Source: Winogradskyella vidalii
Lineage (GTDB): Bacteria; Bacteroidota; Bacteroidia; Flavobacteriales; Flavobacteriaceae
Direction: 5' to 3'
Length of the DNA: 64,000 bases
Assembly (NCBI RefSeq): GCF_013403955.1
Contig: NZ_JABFDG010000001.1
Location: forward strand, 186,001-250,000
Positions within the stretch are counted from its first letter, which is position 1, and every line of letters begins with the position of its first letter. Positions 25,747 through 34,705 of this stretch are shown piece by piece. Under the pieces are notes generated by a model that worked only from the letters and a program-made list of their open reading frames with translations, had not been told where the DNA came from and did not search any database. The position numbers were made by a program, and so were the translations under genes.

Positions 25747-26415
25747 ATGAATCATATCAATATTTTAATGGTCGATGATCACCCCATTATTATCGAAGGC
25801 TATCAAAATGTGTTAATGGCGACTAAACAAGATGATCAGGTTTTACATATCGATACTGCTAATAATTGTGATGAAGCTGTTGCGATGATTGAGCGTGCTT
25901 CAAAAAAATATCCTTATCACGTTTGTTTTTTTGATATTAGCCTACCACCATCAGAGGATGGTAAGTTTGCTTCTGGTGAGGATCTTGCTCTATTAGCAAA
26001 ACGCTTAATGCCAAGAGCAAAAATTGTGATTCTTACGATGTTTAATGAAACGTATAGAATTCATAATATAATTAAAGAAATCAGTCCTGATGGTTTTTTA
26101 ATTAAAAGCGATTTAACATCTATGGAGTTGGCAGATGGTTTTCAGCAAATTTTAAATTCACCACCATATTACAGTACCACGGTAAATAACTATTTAAAGA
26201 AAACAATTTCAAGTGATATTTATATCGATGATATTAATCGAAAAATTCTACACTTACTATCTCAAGGAATCAAAACAAGAAGTTTAAATGCCTATATCGA
26301 TATTTCTACAAGTGCAATTGAAAAACGAAAAAAACAATTGAAACTCTTGTTTTCTGTTGAAGACGGAAAAGATGAATCGTTATTACAAGAAGCGCGCGAA
26401 AAAGGGTATTTATAA
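25747..26415 (+). CDS. NarL-type response regulator
   Basis: A 222-residue regulator when started at ATG 25747, where the receiver domain begins directly ('INILMVDDHPII'). An in-frame GTG at 25714 would add 11 residues with no domain content, so the ATG is preferred. Asp63 in 'FFDISLPP' is the phosphorylation site; 'ILTMF' and 'FLIKSD' complete the receiver. An insert (SEDGKFASGED) follows the phospho-site. The C-terminal 65 residues form a LuxR/NarL-like helix-turn-helix ('ILHLLSQGIKTRSLNAYIDISTSAIEKRKKQLK', positions about 155-195), less canonical than usual. It is paired with the kinase just upstream. Confidence 0.88.
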   Translation: MNHINILMVDDHPIIIEGYQNVLMATKQDDQVLHIDTANNCDEAVAMIERASKKYPYHVCFFDISLPPSEDGKFASGEDLALLAKRLMPRAKIVILTMFNETYRIHNIIKEISPDGFLIKSDLTSMELADGFQQILNSPPYYSTTVNNYLKKTISSDIYIDDINRKILHLLSQGIKTRSLNAYIDISTSAIEKRKKQLKLLFSVEDGKDESLLQEAREKGYL

Positions 26416-26485
26416 GAAAAAGGAATAAAAATCAACTTTTTTATAGGTTGAATAGCGGCTCGTAGTTACCGTTAATTATGAGAAG

Positions 26486-26522
26486 TACGGTTTTTCCACA
26501 TCAAGTCTACGGTTTTTCCGCA
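26486..26522. repeat. Two 15-bp direct repeats with 22-bp period
   Basis: tacggtttttccaca (26486-26500) and tacggtttttccgca (26508-26522) differ at one base and are 22 bp apart start to start, about two helical turns. They lie between the regulator gene and its likely terminator. Confidence 0.5.
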
Positions 26523-26613
26523 ATATAAAATCAAATAGCTTATATATATTTACCACGTCAACAAGAATTAATTTATCCCTTATTAAGTCATTGTTGAATT
26601 AATAGCAAGAATA

Positions 26614-26648
26614 TCAAACCTAGTTACAGCTTTGTAGCTAGGTTTTTT
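26614..26648 (+). terminator. Rho-independent terminator downstream of the kinase/regulator operon
   Basis: 11-bp stem aacctagttac / gtagctaggtt (one wobble), six-base loop and a T-run of six on the plus strand. It lies 200 bp after the regulator stop. Confidence 0.8.
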
Positions 26649-26675
26649 AATAGGTAAAAATTAAGGTTAAAAACT

Positions 26676-27173
26676 CTAATACCAATTTGCATTATGTTCT
26701 GCTAATTTTGCAATAAAAAAGCCTAAGTACACTACGGCAACTATAAACTTTAAAAAAGTAGAAGCTATAAAGCCTAAAAAAGACCCAAATGCTGCTTTTG
26801 TAGCTTTATTAATGTCATTTCTGTGAATCATTTCGCCTATTAGTGCACCAAAAAAAGGGCCTATAATAATTCCAAAAGGAATAGGAGCAAGCAGTCCAAT
26901 AATTAAGCCTAAAGTCGTACCAATCATTCCTGCTTTACTGCCGCCAAATCGTTTAGTGCCTATCGCTGGAATGATATAATCTAACACATAGATAACCAAG
27001 GCGATTATAAAGGTTATAATTAGAAATGACGAACTTAAATCCACCCCTTCCGTAAAGTGAAGTACTAAAAGTCCTGCCCAGCTTGTCAGTGGCCCTGGAA
27101 TTACAGGTAAAAAGCTGCCAAGAATCCCTAGTATCATTAATAACAATGCTATAAGTGCTAAGAATATTTCCAT
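26676..27173 (-). CDS. DUF456 small membrane protein
   Basis: A 165-residue hydrophobic protein with four to five membrane segments. It matches DUF456: opening 'LGILGSFLPVIPGPLTSW', a central 'FGGSKAGMIGTTLGLIIG' glycine-rich segment, and 'PFGIIIGPFFGALIGEMI'. The family is widespread and of unknown function. It is transcribed away from the BlaI gene and shares the intergenic region with its operators. Confidence 0.88.
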   Translation of the reverse strand: MEIFLALIALLLMILGILGSFLPVIPGPLTSWAGLLVLHFTEGVDLSSSFLIITFIIALVIYVLDYIIPAIGTKRFGGSKAGMIGTTLGLIIGLLAPIPFGIIIGPFFGALIGEMIHRNDINKATKAAFGSFLGFIASTFLKFIVAVVYLGFFIAKLAEHNANWY

Positions 27174-27228
27174 GTGATTATGTTTATATTAATAAGACGC
27201 ATAAAAATGGCTTTAGTTACAATTTTAT

Positions 27229-27261
27229 AACTAAATATTTAGTTTAAACTATAATTTTAGT
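27229..27261. promoter_or_regulatory. Paired palindromic operator of the first BlaI-M56 pair
   Basis: A perfect 16-bp palindrome, AACTAAATATTTAGTT (27229-27244), is followed at 27248-27261 by a second, imperfect ACTA-N6-TAGT site. The BlaI gene starts at 27364. BlaI/MecI repressors bind paired dyads and repress their own operon, so these are the likely sites. The sequence differs from the TACA/TGTA type upstream of the second BlaI gene. Confidence 0.6.
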
Positions 27262-27363
27262 TATATTAGCGCTATTATTTAAAGAAAATCATAACGTGTT
27301 ACCTGAATTTGTTTCAGGATATCAGAATAATAGTCAATAAACTCTTAATAAAGTTCAAAATAA

Positions 27364-27726
27364 ATGAAACAGTTAACTAAAGCTGAAGAAGAAATAATGC
27401 AAGCCTTATGGCAACTAAAAAAAGCCAACGTAAAAGCGATTATTGAAACCTTGCCTAAGCCAAAACCTGCTTATAATACCGTCTCTACAATAGTAAGAAT
27501 TTTAGAGACTAAAGGTTTTGTTGACTATGAGAAAAAAGGGAAAGGGCATGTATATTTTCCTATAGTTGAAAAGGCGTCTTATAGTAATCAGTCCATAAAT
27601 AAATTGGTTGATAATTATTTTCAAGGCTCTTTTAAAAGTATGGTGTCCTTTTTTGTTCAGAAAAATGATGTTGATGTAAGAGATATAGAGACTTTGCTAG
27701 ACGAAATCAATAAAGACACTAAATAA
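27364..27726 (+). CDS. BlaI/MecI family transcriptional repressor
   Basis: A 120-residue winged-helix repressor. The N-terminus 'LTKAEEEIMQALWQL' and the recognition region 'PAYNTVSTIVRILETKGFVDYEKKGKGHVYFP' (residues about 38-70) are standard for the family. The C-terminal helices, used for dimerisation and protease-triggered cleavage, contain 'NKLVDNYFQGSFKSMVSFF'. Its stop codon overlaps the start of the M56 gene (TAATG), so the two are translationally coupled. Likely represses this operon. Confidence 0.92.
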   Translation: MKQLTKAEEEIMQALWQLKKANVKAIIETLPKPKPAYNTVSTIVRILETKGFVDYEKKGKGHVYFPIVEKASYSNQSINKLVDNYFQGSFKSMVSFFVQKNDVDVRDIETLLDEINKDTK

Positions 27727-30071
27727 TGTTGTATTCCATTCTTCAAATAATAGCATTTCAGGCGCTGTTTTTACTAGTGTACGACTTGTTTCTAAAGCGT
27801 GAAACATTTTTTAATTACAATAGAGCGTATTTAGTAATAACTTCTATTTTAGCCTTGGTGCTCCCATTTATAACGTTTCCAAAACTAAAAAAAATGGCAA
27901 CTCCAGATATGGTGATTCACTTACCTGAAGTCTTTATAGGTACAAAATCACCAACGGTCTATGAGATGCAGACCGCTGAAATGGCGGGTATTGTTTTAGA
28001 ACAGCCGCAAACTCCAATATGGCAAATTATAGCACTTGTCGGGATTGGGATTACAACACTTATTTTTCTCATTAAAATAACCAAATTGTATTGGCTAAAA
28101 TACAAAAACCCTAAGCGCTGGAAAGGAAATGTACTCATCGTTAACTTGATTCAAAGTAGTGCTGCGTTTTCATTTTTCAATACTATATTTTTAGGGGAAC
28201 GGATTTCAGAAGCCCAAAAACCAACAATTTATAAGCATGAACTGGTGCATATAAAGGAATACCACACCTTAGATTTATTGTTTTTTGAACTGCTCAGAAT
28301 TGTATTTTGGTTTAATCCGTTAGTCTATATCTATCAAAATAGAATTAAAGAATTACACGAATATATTGCCGATGCCCAAGCCGTTAAACAGAGTGGCAAA
28401 TCGGAATACTATACCAGTTTACTCAATCAGGTTTTAGATGTTAATCAGCCATCTTTTACCAATACATTTTTTAGTAAGTCATTAATCAAAAAACGAATCG
28501 CTATGTTACAGAAATCAAAATCAAAACAGCTCAATCTCGTAAAGTATGGATTGTTGATTCCCTTAGTATTAGGGATGTTAATTTATACGTCAACTGAAGT
28601 TAGAGCACAAGAAAAAAGGACGGAACAAGAGCAGTTTGCAGACCAGGAATTAACAGATGCAGAACTTGTAAAAAAGTATCATACGGAGTTGATTGAAATG
28701 CATAAAAAAGGAGGAGCATTTGAGGATTTCATGAATTTTGCAAGTTTCGGTGAGAAAAATATAGGGAAATATGTGTTGTCAAGAGAAGAATATCTAAAAT
28801 CACAGGCACTTAGAATATTTATTACGAATGATACTAGTAGAAGAAAGTCTGAAGAAGGGTCATTGATCCAAGAGGATATCGATTTTTCAGAATTGATGAA
28901 AGAAGAAAAGTATCAAAATTATGAAGACTATAGAGCTTATAAAAAAACTAAAGAAGCTAAAGAACATTGGGAATTAAACACACAATACGGAATTTTAAAA
29001 CTAATTGTTGATGATTTTTCTAATTTAACAGAAGAAGAGCAAAAACGTTATAACGCTGTATTAAAGCAATTAGAAACGGATAAGTTTTTTAAAAAACTAG
29101 TGGTTGTTAGTGGCGAAACTTCAACTATAATCATAGATTCACCTCATGCTGAGAATCAAGAAAGTCATATACTTAAAGATGAAGAGGAACATGTTGAAGT
29201 CCCATTTTCGGTTGTAGAAGAAACACCTACTACGTTAGATTGCCAAGATTTAGAAAACAATAGCGAACGAAAAAAATGTATGAATAATTTTGTCAATAAA
29301 CACATTGGCAAAAATTTCAACACAAGTGTAGCTGATAACCTAAGCCCAGGAAGAAAACGAATTTTTGTGCAATTTAAAATTGATACTGATGGAATGGTTA
29401 AAGACATTAAAGCAAGAGGACCGAGTCCGGATTTAGAAACAGAAGCCAAACGAGTTATTGCTACACTGCCTCAATTTGTTCCCGGAAAACAAAAAGGAAA
29501 ATCAGTAGTCGTGCCTTTTTCTGTACCTATTGTGTTTCAGGTGGCGCAAAAAGCAGGGATTGACACAGCCGTCAATGAAAAAGAAAATTTAAAAACCGCT
29601 TTAAATAACTCTGCCCGTAAAAGAGATAAAAAGGAACTTGTTAAATATTTAAAAGAGGAAATCAAGCAATTAGAAAAGGATATTGAACGCTCAGAGGCAA
29701 TTCCATTTAGCGAAGTTGAAGTTTCACCGCTATTTCCAGATTGTAAATCCGTTTCTGATGGCTTATCGCAAAAAAAATGTTTCACCACTGAAATTAGTAG
29801 TTCGATAAATAAAAACTTTGATTTCAGCTTAGTCAATTCTTTAGGTTTGTCCGCTGGCAAAAAGCGAATTTTTATTCAAATGATTTTAGATAAATATGGT
29901 GCTGTTAAAAATGTTATTGCCAGAGGGCCACATCCTGATTTAGAAGAGGAAGCTGTTAGAGTTGTAAAATTATTACCGCAATTTACACCAGGTCAACACC
30001 AAGGTAAAGCTGTGTCTGTAGCCTATTCTTTACCTCTAGTTATTGAAATTAGCGCGACTAATAAAGAGTAA
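27726..30071 (+). CDS. M56 (BlaR1-like) sensor protease with two TonB-C-like domains
   Basis: A 781-residue membrane metalloprotease. The N-terminal part has four membrane segments (about 1-20, 33-50, 93-115, 275-293). The zinc motif HELVH at residues 171-175 sits in the cytosolic loop, with 'LHEYIADAQAV' as downstream ligand. Beyond the last membrane segment come a helical region and two related domains (about 490-605 and 657-778), each with 'C..(L)...KC', 'KRIF(V/I)Q', 'ARGP.PDLE.EA.RV' and 'LPQF.PG...GK.V.V..S.P' in that order, which is the pattern of TonB C-terminal domains. No beta-lactam-binding domain is present, so the trigger must differ from that of BlaR1. Confidence 0.87.
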   Translation: MLYSILQIIAFQALFLLVYDLFLKRETFFNYNRAYLVITSILALVLPFITFPKLKKMATPDMVIHLPEVFIGTKSPTVYEMQTAEMAGIVLEQPQTPIWQIIALVGIGITTLIFLIKITKLYWLKYKNPKRWKGNVLIVNLIQSSAAFSFFNTIFLGERISEAQKPTIYKHELVHIKEYHTLDLLFFELLRIVFWFNPLVYIYQNRIKELHEYIADAQAVKQSGKSEYYTSLLNQVLDVNQPSFTNTFFSKSLIKKRIAMLQKSKSKQLNLVKYGLLIPLVLGMLIYTSTEVRAQEKRTEQEQFADQELTDAELVKKYHTELIEMHKKGGAFEDFMNFASFGEKNIGKYVLSREEYLKSQALRIFITNDTSRRKSEEGSLIQEDIDFSELMKEEKYQNYEDYRAYKKTKEAKEHWELNTQYGILKLIVDDFSNLTEEEQKRYNAVLKQLETDKFFKKLVVVSGETSTIIIDSPHAENQESHILKDEEEHVEVPFSVVEETPTTLDCQDLENNSERKKCMNNFVNKHIGKNFNTSVADNLSPGRKRIFVQFKIDTDGMVKDIKARGPSPDLETEAKRVIATLPQFVPGKQKGKSVVVPFSVPIVFQVAQKAGIDTAVNEKENLKTALNNSARKRDKKELVKYLKEEIKQLEKDIERSEAIPFSEVEVSPLFPDCKSVSDGLSQKKCFTTEISSSINKNFDFSLVNSLGLSAGKKRIFIQMILDKYGAVKNVIARGPHPDLEEEAVRVVKLLPQFTPGQHQGKAVSVAYSLPLVIEISATNKE

Positions 30072-30083
30072 TATCACTGTGTT

Positions 30084-31214
30084 ATGAAATTAAATTTATG
30101 GCTTTTAGCTGTTGTTTTTACGTTGAGTGTAAACGCACAAGACCAAATAGATAATGCAGATAATTTTTATGCGAATGGTAATTTTTCAAAAGCCATAGAA
30201 ACTTACAAGTCGCTTGAAAATTTAGATGCCGTTTATCCTAAAATAGCAAAAGCTTATATGGCTATAGGAAATTATGGAGAAGCTTTAAACTATTTTGAAA
30301 AAGCCGTTGAGGTCGATGAAGATAATCTGTTGCTGCAATATGAATACGCTAAACTTTTATCTAGAACTAAGAAGTATAAAGAGGCGAATCAGAAGTTTTT
30401 AAACCTAATTGGATCTGATAGCTTAAATCCGAATTACCATTATGAGTTAGGTATCGTTTTAGAAAAGCAAAAAGATAGTACCGCTTTGGAGCAATTTACG
30501 ACGACGTTTGGGTTAGATTTCACCCATCAAAAAGCCATTTTTAAAATCGCGAAACACCACCTTATAAAACATAATTTTGAACTAGCTCATCGGTTTATAG
30601 ATAAAGGTCTAGAAAGCTATGAAAACAATGTAGAATTGATAAGTCTAAAAGCACAAACCTTTTATTATCAAGAGGAATATGCAAATGCTGTGGTTTGGTT
30701 TCAAAAATTGTTAGAGCTAGGTGAAAAGTCTGAATTTATTTACGAAAAATTAAGTTTAAGTTATGCTCAAAACGCCTATTATGAAGAGGCAATTCGCTAT
30801 AGAAAACAGGCTTTAAAATATAATCCTTATGATGCGAGTGCGATGTATGTTATAGGAACATACTATGAAAGTTTAAGTGATTTTGAAAATGCAGAAAAGT
30901 ACATCGCGCTGTCTTTAACCCTTCAGGATGTGTCATTATCTCATGAATATCAAAAATTAGGAATGGTATTAAATCGTCAAAAAAAATATGATGAAGCGAT
31001 AAAAGCCTTTCAAAAATCGTTAAAAGAAGACCCACTTAATTTTATGTCCGAGTTCTATATTCTGAGAACCAAAGATGAATATTATGCCGATTTAGATAGT
31101 AAAATAAACATGTACGAAAAGTATGTTGAGAAAAACGAAAAAAGCCCGTTTGTTAGTTATGCTAAATCCCGATTAAAAGAATTGCGAGAAGAAAAATTCT
31201 TGGAGGAAGACTAA
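30084..31214 (+). CDS. Exported TPR protein
   Basis: A 376-residue protein with a signal peptide (KLNLWLLAVVFTLSVNAQ) and about nine tetratricopeptide repeats covering nearly the whole mature part; clear examples are 'YPKIAKAYMAIGNYGEALNYFEKA' (positions about 52-75) and 'LGMVLNRQKKYDEAIKAFQKS'. It starts 12 bp after the M56 gene, so it is the third gene of the BlaI operon. TPR proteins are protein-protein adaptors; a periplasmic partner of the M56 sensor is a reasonable guess. Confidence 0.85.
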   Translation: MKLNLWLLAVVFTLSVNAQDQIDNADNFYANGNFSKAIETYKSLENLDAVYPKIAKAYMAIGNYGEALNYFEKAVEVDEDNLLLQYEYAKLLSRTKKYKEANQKFLNLIGSDSLNPNYHYELGIVLEKQKDSTALEQFTTTFGLDFTHQKAIFKIAKHHLIKHNFELAHRFIDKGLESYENNVELISLKAQTFYYQEEYANAVVWFQKLLELGEKSEFIYEKLSLSYAQNAYYEEAIRYRKQALKYNPYDASAMYVIGTYYESLSDFENAEKYIALSLTLQDVSLSHEYQKLGMVLNRQKKYDEAIKAFQKSLKEDPLNFMSEFYILRTKDEYYADLDSKINMYEKYVEKNEKSPFVSYAKSRLKELREEKFLEED

Positions 31215-31330
31215 AACTTAGTCCAAGAAATAGAAATAGTTACATCATCTGGACCATAGCATCTAAAAGCCAACTAGTCTGTTAATTTTTTAAATAAAAT
31301 ATTGTACTTTTCGCTATCAGAACTGTACTA

Positions 31331-31810
31331 ATGAATCGAATTGTTTGTCTTTTAATCTTACTTATTACAGCGACTTCTTGTAATTATTTCGATAAAAAGA
31401 AAGTCTACCCTGAAGATTTGCTTGAAGAAGAACTCCAGACGTTTAATTGGAATGAGGTGGATACCTATCCAACTTTTATGGGTTGTGATGCTATGACAAC
31501 AAAAGAAGATAATAAGATTTGTTTTCAAAATACGTTAATTACTAATGTGAATCAATTTTTAAGAGCGCAAAATCTTGTCGTTGCTAATGATGTTAAAGAT
31601 ACCATTATCTTAAAAATTATAATTGATAAAACGGGGCTTTTAAACGTAGAATCGATTAAGGTACAACCGGAAACAATTCAAGAAATTCCTGAAATAGACA
31701 GTCTACTACGCCAAAGTTTAAAAGGGGTTCCTAAAATTTATCCTGCCATTAAAAGGAACCAACCAGTGACCACAGCATTTGAACTACCTGTAATCGTTAA
31801 GATTAATTAA
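31331..31810 (+). CDS. Lipoprotein with a TonB-C-like domain
   Basis: A 159-residue lipoprotein: lipobox LITATSC (Cys near residue 17), short charged linker, then one domain. The domain has 'YPTFMGCDAM', 'KICFQNTL', 'ILKIIIDKTG' and 'AIKRNQPVTTAFELPV', the same order of elements as the two C-terminal domains of the M56 protein 1.3 kb upstream, including the two cysteines. It follows the TPR gene by 116 bp on the same strand. Its role is unknown, but the shared domain suggests it works with the M56 sensor. Confidence 0.7.
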   Translation: MNRIVCLLILLITATSCNYFDKKKVYPEDLLEEELQTFNWNEVDTYPTFMGCDAMTTKEDNKICFQNTLITNVNQFLRAQNLVVANDVKDTIILKIIIDKTGLLNVESIKVQPETIQEIPEIDSLLRQSLKGVPKIYPAIKRNQPVTTAFELPVIVKIN

Positions 31811-31922
31811 GCTATTGTTGCTACTGAAATATAACACTGAGCGTGGCAGAATTACTCATGGTATAAACGAATTATTTATAAATAGGGTTGAGGAATTTTT
31901 AAACCATTAATCCGGCATAAAA

Positions 31923-33059
31923 TCATTTCCTGAATTTTCTCCCTTTCCATTCATAAGATGTAAAAACGGCTAATAAAGCAATACTCACGTTAAAAATAGG
32001 ATATAAGACACTTGCCAATAAATAAGAGCTAAGTTGTTTTTCTTGTTTAAAAAAGCGTGCTGTTTTAAACAGAAGTAAAAAATCAATACTAAATTTAATA
32101 ATAAATAAAGCAAAGGCTATTTTAATTGAAAATAGATTGAAATAAACTGCCGGAATCAAGCCTAAGCACAACAAATTTCCTAATAATACCATCAGTCCAA
32201 TAAGCTTAGTGAACCAATTGTTATAATGGCTAGCTTTTGAAGCCCATCGTAAGCGTTGGTGTATTAAATGTTTTAGGTCTTTAGCCGGACTTGTGGTCAC
32301 CATAGCATGACTAGATTTTAAGTACTGAACTTTAGCTTGATCTAAAGCTAAAAATTTTTCGAGTAAAAACACATCATCGCCACTAGCAATAGCATCATTA
32401 TCCTTAAAACCGTTAACAGCAACAAAACTTGATTTACGATATGCAAAATTAGCACCATTGCACATTATAGGGTGTTTTATTCCAAAACCACCAATGGTGG
32501 CGCCTTGTAAGCTTAGGAAATCTAAAGTTTGAAAACGATTTAAAAATGAGGTTTCACCATGGTAAGTCACAGGTGCTACAATAGAATTTGGGTGTTGTGT
32601 TTGGATAAACGCATCAAAAGCATCGAGCCAATAATTTGGTAAAATACAATCGGCATCAGTCGTTATAATCCAGTTGAATTTTGAGGTTTTTACAGCCGAG
32701 TTTATCGCATCTTTTTTAGGTGAGTTAGACTGTCTAATATTTGTAATTGTCTGAATATTAATGTTGTTGAAAGATTTTTCTGAAGTTAATTTAGAAATCA
32801 CAGTAACCGAATCATCATCAGAATCGTCATCAACTAAAATAACTTCAAATAAATGTCTAGGATACTGTAGTTTAGAAATAGAGTTTAATAAATGAGGAAG
32901 ACTTTTAGCTTCATTCCGAAACGGAATAATTATAGAAAATGATGTTTTAGAAGGTAAATCTTGGAGTTTAAAATCTGAAACTTGGTCAAAACCGTAGGTC
33001 AGCCAGCCTATAATTAGAAGGTAGCTAATACTAATGAAAATTACACCTACTGTTAGCAT
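31923..33059 (-). CDS. Family 2 glycosyltransferase, membrane-bound
   Basis: A 378-residue GT2 enzyme. One N-terminal membrane segment, then the GT-A domain: 'FSIIIPFRNEAKSLPHLL', 'VILVDDDSDD' (nucleotide-binding D), 'WIITTDADC' (DxD), 'ASGDDVFLLE' (GDD-like) and 'HQRLRWASK' (QxxRW-type). Two or three C-terminal membrane segments follow. This layout is that of processive or lipid-linked GT2 enzymes. Its start overlaps the end of the upstream flippase-like gene by 7 bp, so the two are coupled. Confidence 0.9.
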   Translation of the reverse strand: MLTVGVIFISISYLLIIGWLTYGFDQVSDFKLQDLPSKTSFSIIIPFRNEAKSLPHLLNSISKLQYPRHLFEVILVDDDSDDDSVTVISKLTSEKSFNNINIQTITNIRQSNSPKKDAINSAVKTSKFNWIITTDADCILPNYWLDAFDAFIQTQHPNSIVAPVTYHGETSFLNRFQTLDFLSLQGATIGGFGIKHPIMCNGANFAYRKSSFVAVNGFKDNDAIASGDDVFLLEKFLALDQAKVQYLKSSHAMVTTSPAKDLKHLIHQRLRWASKASHYNNWFTKLIGLMVLLGNLLCLGLIPAVYFNLFSIKIAFALFIIKFSIDFLLLFKTARFFKQEKQLSSYLLASVLYPIFNVSIALLAVFTSYEWKGRKFRK

Positions 33060-34027
33060 TGTTTTTCGGGTTTTGGGAATTTAAAATTCAATACAAAATA
33101 GCTTCCTACGCTACTCGGAAGTACAAAATTAAACAGCCACATTAGTGTGGTGACACTTAAAATACAGATGGTATTTACATGAATATAACCAAACAAAAAT
33201 ACAGCAATGCTACCTTTTATAACGACATCAAAAAAGGAAATCGTTGGCACTATTGAAGCTAGAAAGTATAGGCTTGTTATAATAGCCATAGCGTTGGTGT
33301 AATTGATATCTACACCAAAAAGCGTCAGTAAATAATAAAATTGAAATGAAAAAATAAGATATCTAATTACAGATAATACGAGTGTTAAAGCGTGAGTTTT
33401 TAAGGGGATTGATGTTATAAAATTAAGGATAGAAGCCAATGAAAACCCTTTAATTTTAAAGCGTTTTTGCTTCAAAACAAACAGGACTAAAAGACCAATA
33501 ATCAAAACAGTAACACTAAGTTTAAGAAGTAGCATATGGTTAATTGTTACGCCATATTGATTGATAAAAAACATACCTCCAATACCGCCTAAAACTGTGG
33601 TGACCAGCATTTGTGTGCTATTGCTAATAAGGTTTAGCCCTACAATTTTAGTCCTAAGTGGTTTTTTGTAATACATGGCTTTTACGCCGTAATCGCCAAT
33701 TCTATTTGGTGTAATTAAAGAAGCTGTAAGGGCACCTAAAGTTTGTTCTAAAGCTAATTTAAAGGAAATGGGTTTTAGAGACGCCACTAAATAGTACCAT
33801 TTTAAAATTTCAAAAAACCAGTTAAACGCACTTAAAAAGACTAAAAAAATGATGGTTTTTAGTGAGAATGTGCTGTTTTCTTTTAAAAATGATAAAAATG
33901 TATTGAATTCTAAATCGTCATTACCAACAAGTTTAGTATAAATAAAGTAAAACGCAGCAAGTACAATACTCAATTTTATCAGCACAAAGCAGAATTGTTT
34001 AGTTTTGTATGGTAGATGAAAATTCAC
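33053..34027 (-). CDS. Flippase-like membrane protein (UPF0104 / LPG synthase TM type)
   Basis: A 324-residue protein with seven or eight membrane segments and the family signature 'TPNRIGDYGVKAMYY' around residues 108-122. Members resemble the membrane half of lysylphosphatidylglycerol synthase and are often next to glycosyltransferases, where a role in moving lipids is proposed but unproven. Here the gene overlaps a GT2 gene, which fits that pattern. Glycolipid or lipid-linked sugar handling is the best inference. Confidence 0.82.
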   Translation of the reverse strand: MNFHLPYKTKQFCFVLIKLSIVLAAFYFIYTKLVGNDDLEFNTFLSFLKENSTFSLKTIIFLVFLSAFNWFFEILKWYYLVASLKPISFKLALEQTLGALTASLITPNRIGDYGVKAMYYKKPLRTKIVGLNLISNSTQMLVTTVLGGIGGMFFINQYGVTINHMLLLKLSVTVLIIGLLVLFVLKQKRFKIKGFSLASILNFITSIPLKTHALTLVLSVIRYLIFSFQFYYLLTLFGVDINYTNAMAIITSLYFLASIVPTISFFDVVIKGSIAVFLFGYIHVNTICILSVTTLMWLFNFVLPSSVGSYFVLNFKFPKPEKQC

Positions 34028-34054
34028 ACTACAAATAAAATCAAAAACTTAGAG

Positions 34055-34693
34055 ATGCAGTACAATTTTAAACATTACCTTTTCTTTTTGAGTCTCGTTT
34101 TTATAACGTTTAACTGTGAGGCACAATTTAAAGACACCTCCAAATGGAAAGCTCTTTTTGCTCTTGGTATAAATTATCCAACAACGGACGGTTTTGTAAA
34201 AGGCTCGTATGCGCAGCCTGTAAATTTTCCGACGGTAAATTTGGGTATTCAACATATGCTAACCTCACATTATGGGGTAAAATTAGATTTTGGTTTTAAT
34301 CGGTTTAAAAATGCTGATGACACACCAGAATTTAAAATCAATTATTCAAGAATAAATGCTCAGTTTGTATATGATCCTACAGATTATTTAGGCTTTATTC
34401 CAACGCGAATGCGACTTATTGCCCACGCAGGACCTGGAGTTGCATTTGTAAAGCCATTAGGAACTTTGGGTGATAATAAACAGACTTTCTTAAATTTAAA
34501 TGGAGGTTTAGAAGTCCACTATGCTATAAATGAAAAAGTTTCCGTTTTTACAGATGTCGCTTATTTGTACGGTGTAACGTCTTTAGAGGATTATAATCCG
34601 GCTTTAACTGGTTTAGGCGCTTTTAATGGTAGTGTTTTTAACCTTACCTTTGGCCTTGCTGTTTCCTTAGATGGTTGCCGTTATTGTAATTAA
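34055..34693 (+). CDS. Outer membrane beta-barrel protein
   Basis: A 212-residue protein when started at ATG 34055, which gives a standard signal peptide ('FKHYLFFLSLVFITFNCEAQ'). An in-frame start at 34016 would overlap the divergent flippase-like gene and add a useless 13-residue lead. The mature protein has alternating hydrophobic strands and glycine-aromatic turns ('VNLGIQHMLTSHYGVKLDFGF', 'LNLNGGLEVHYAINEKVSVF', 'SVFNLTFGLAVSL'), as in small OmpA-like eight-strand barrels. No peptidoglycan-binding domain is present. Just upstream of ruvC, possibly co-transcribed (12 bp gap). Confidence 0.8.
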   Translation: MQYNFKHYLFFLSLVFITFNCEAQFKDTSKWKALFALGINYPTTDGFVKGSYAQPVNFPTVNLGIQHMLTSHYGVKLDFGFNRFKNADDTPEFKINYSRINAQFVYDPTDYLGFIPTRMRLIAHAGPGVAFVKPLGTLGDNKQTFLNLNGGLEVHYAINEKVSVFTDVAYLYGVTSLEDYNPALTGLGAFNGSVFNLTFGLAVSLDGCRYCN

Positions 34694-34705
34694 TTGCTGT
34701 AGTAA

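Noticed and set aside
34016..34054. Longer N-terminus of the beta-barrel protein
   Set aside because: It overlaps the start of the divergent gene and puts 13 polar residues ahead of a standard signal peptide.
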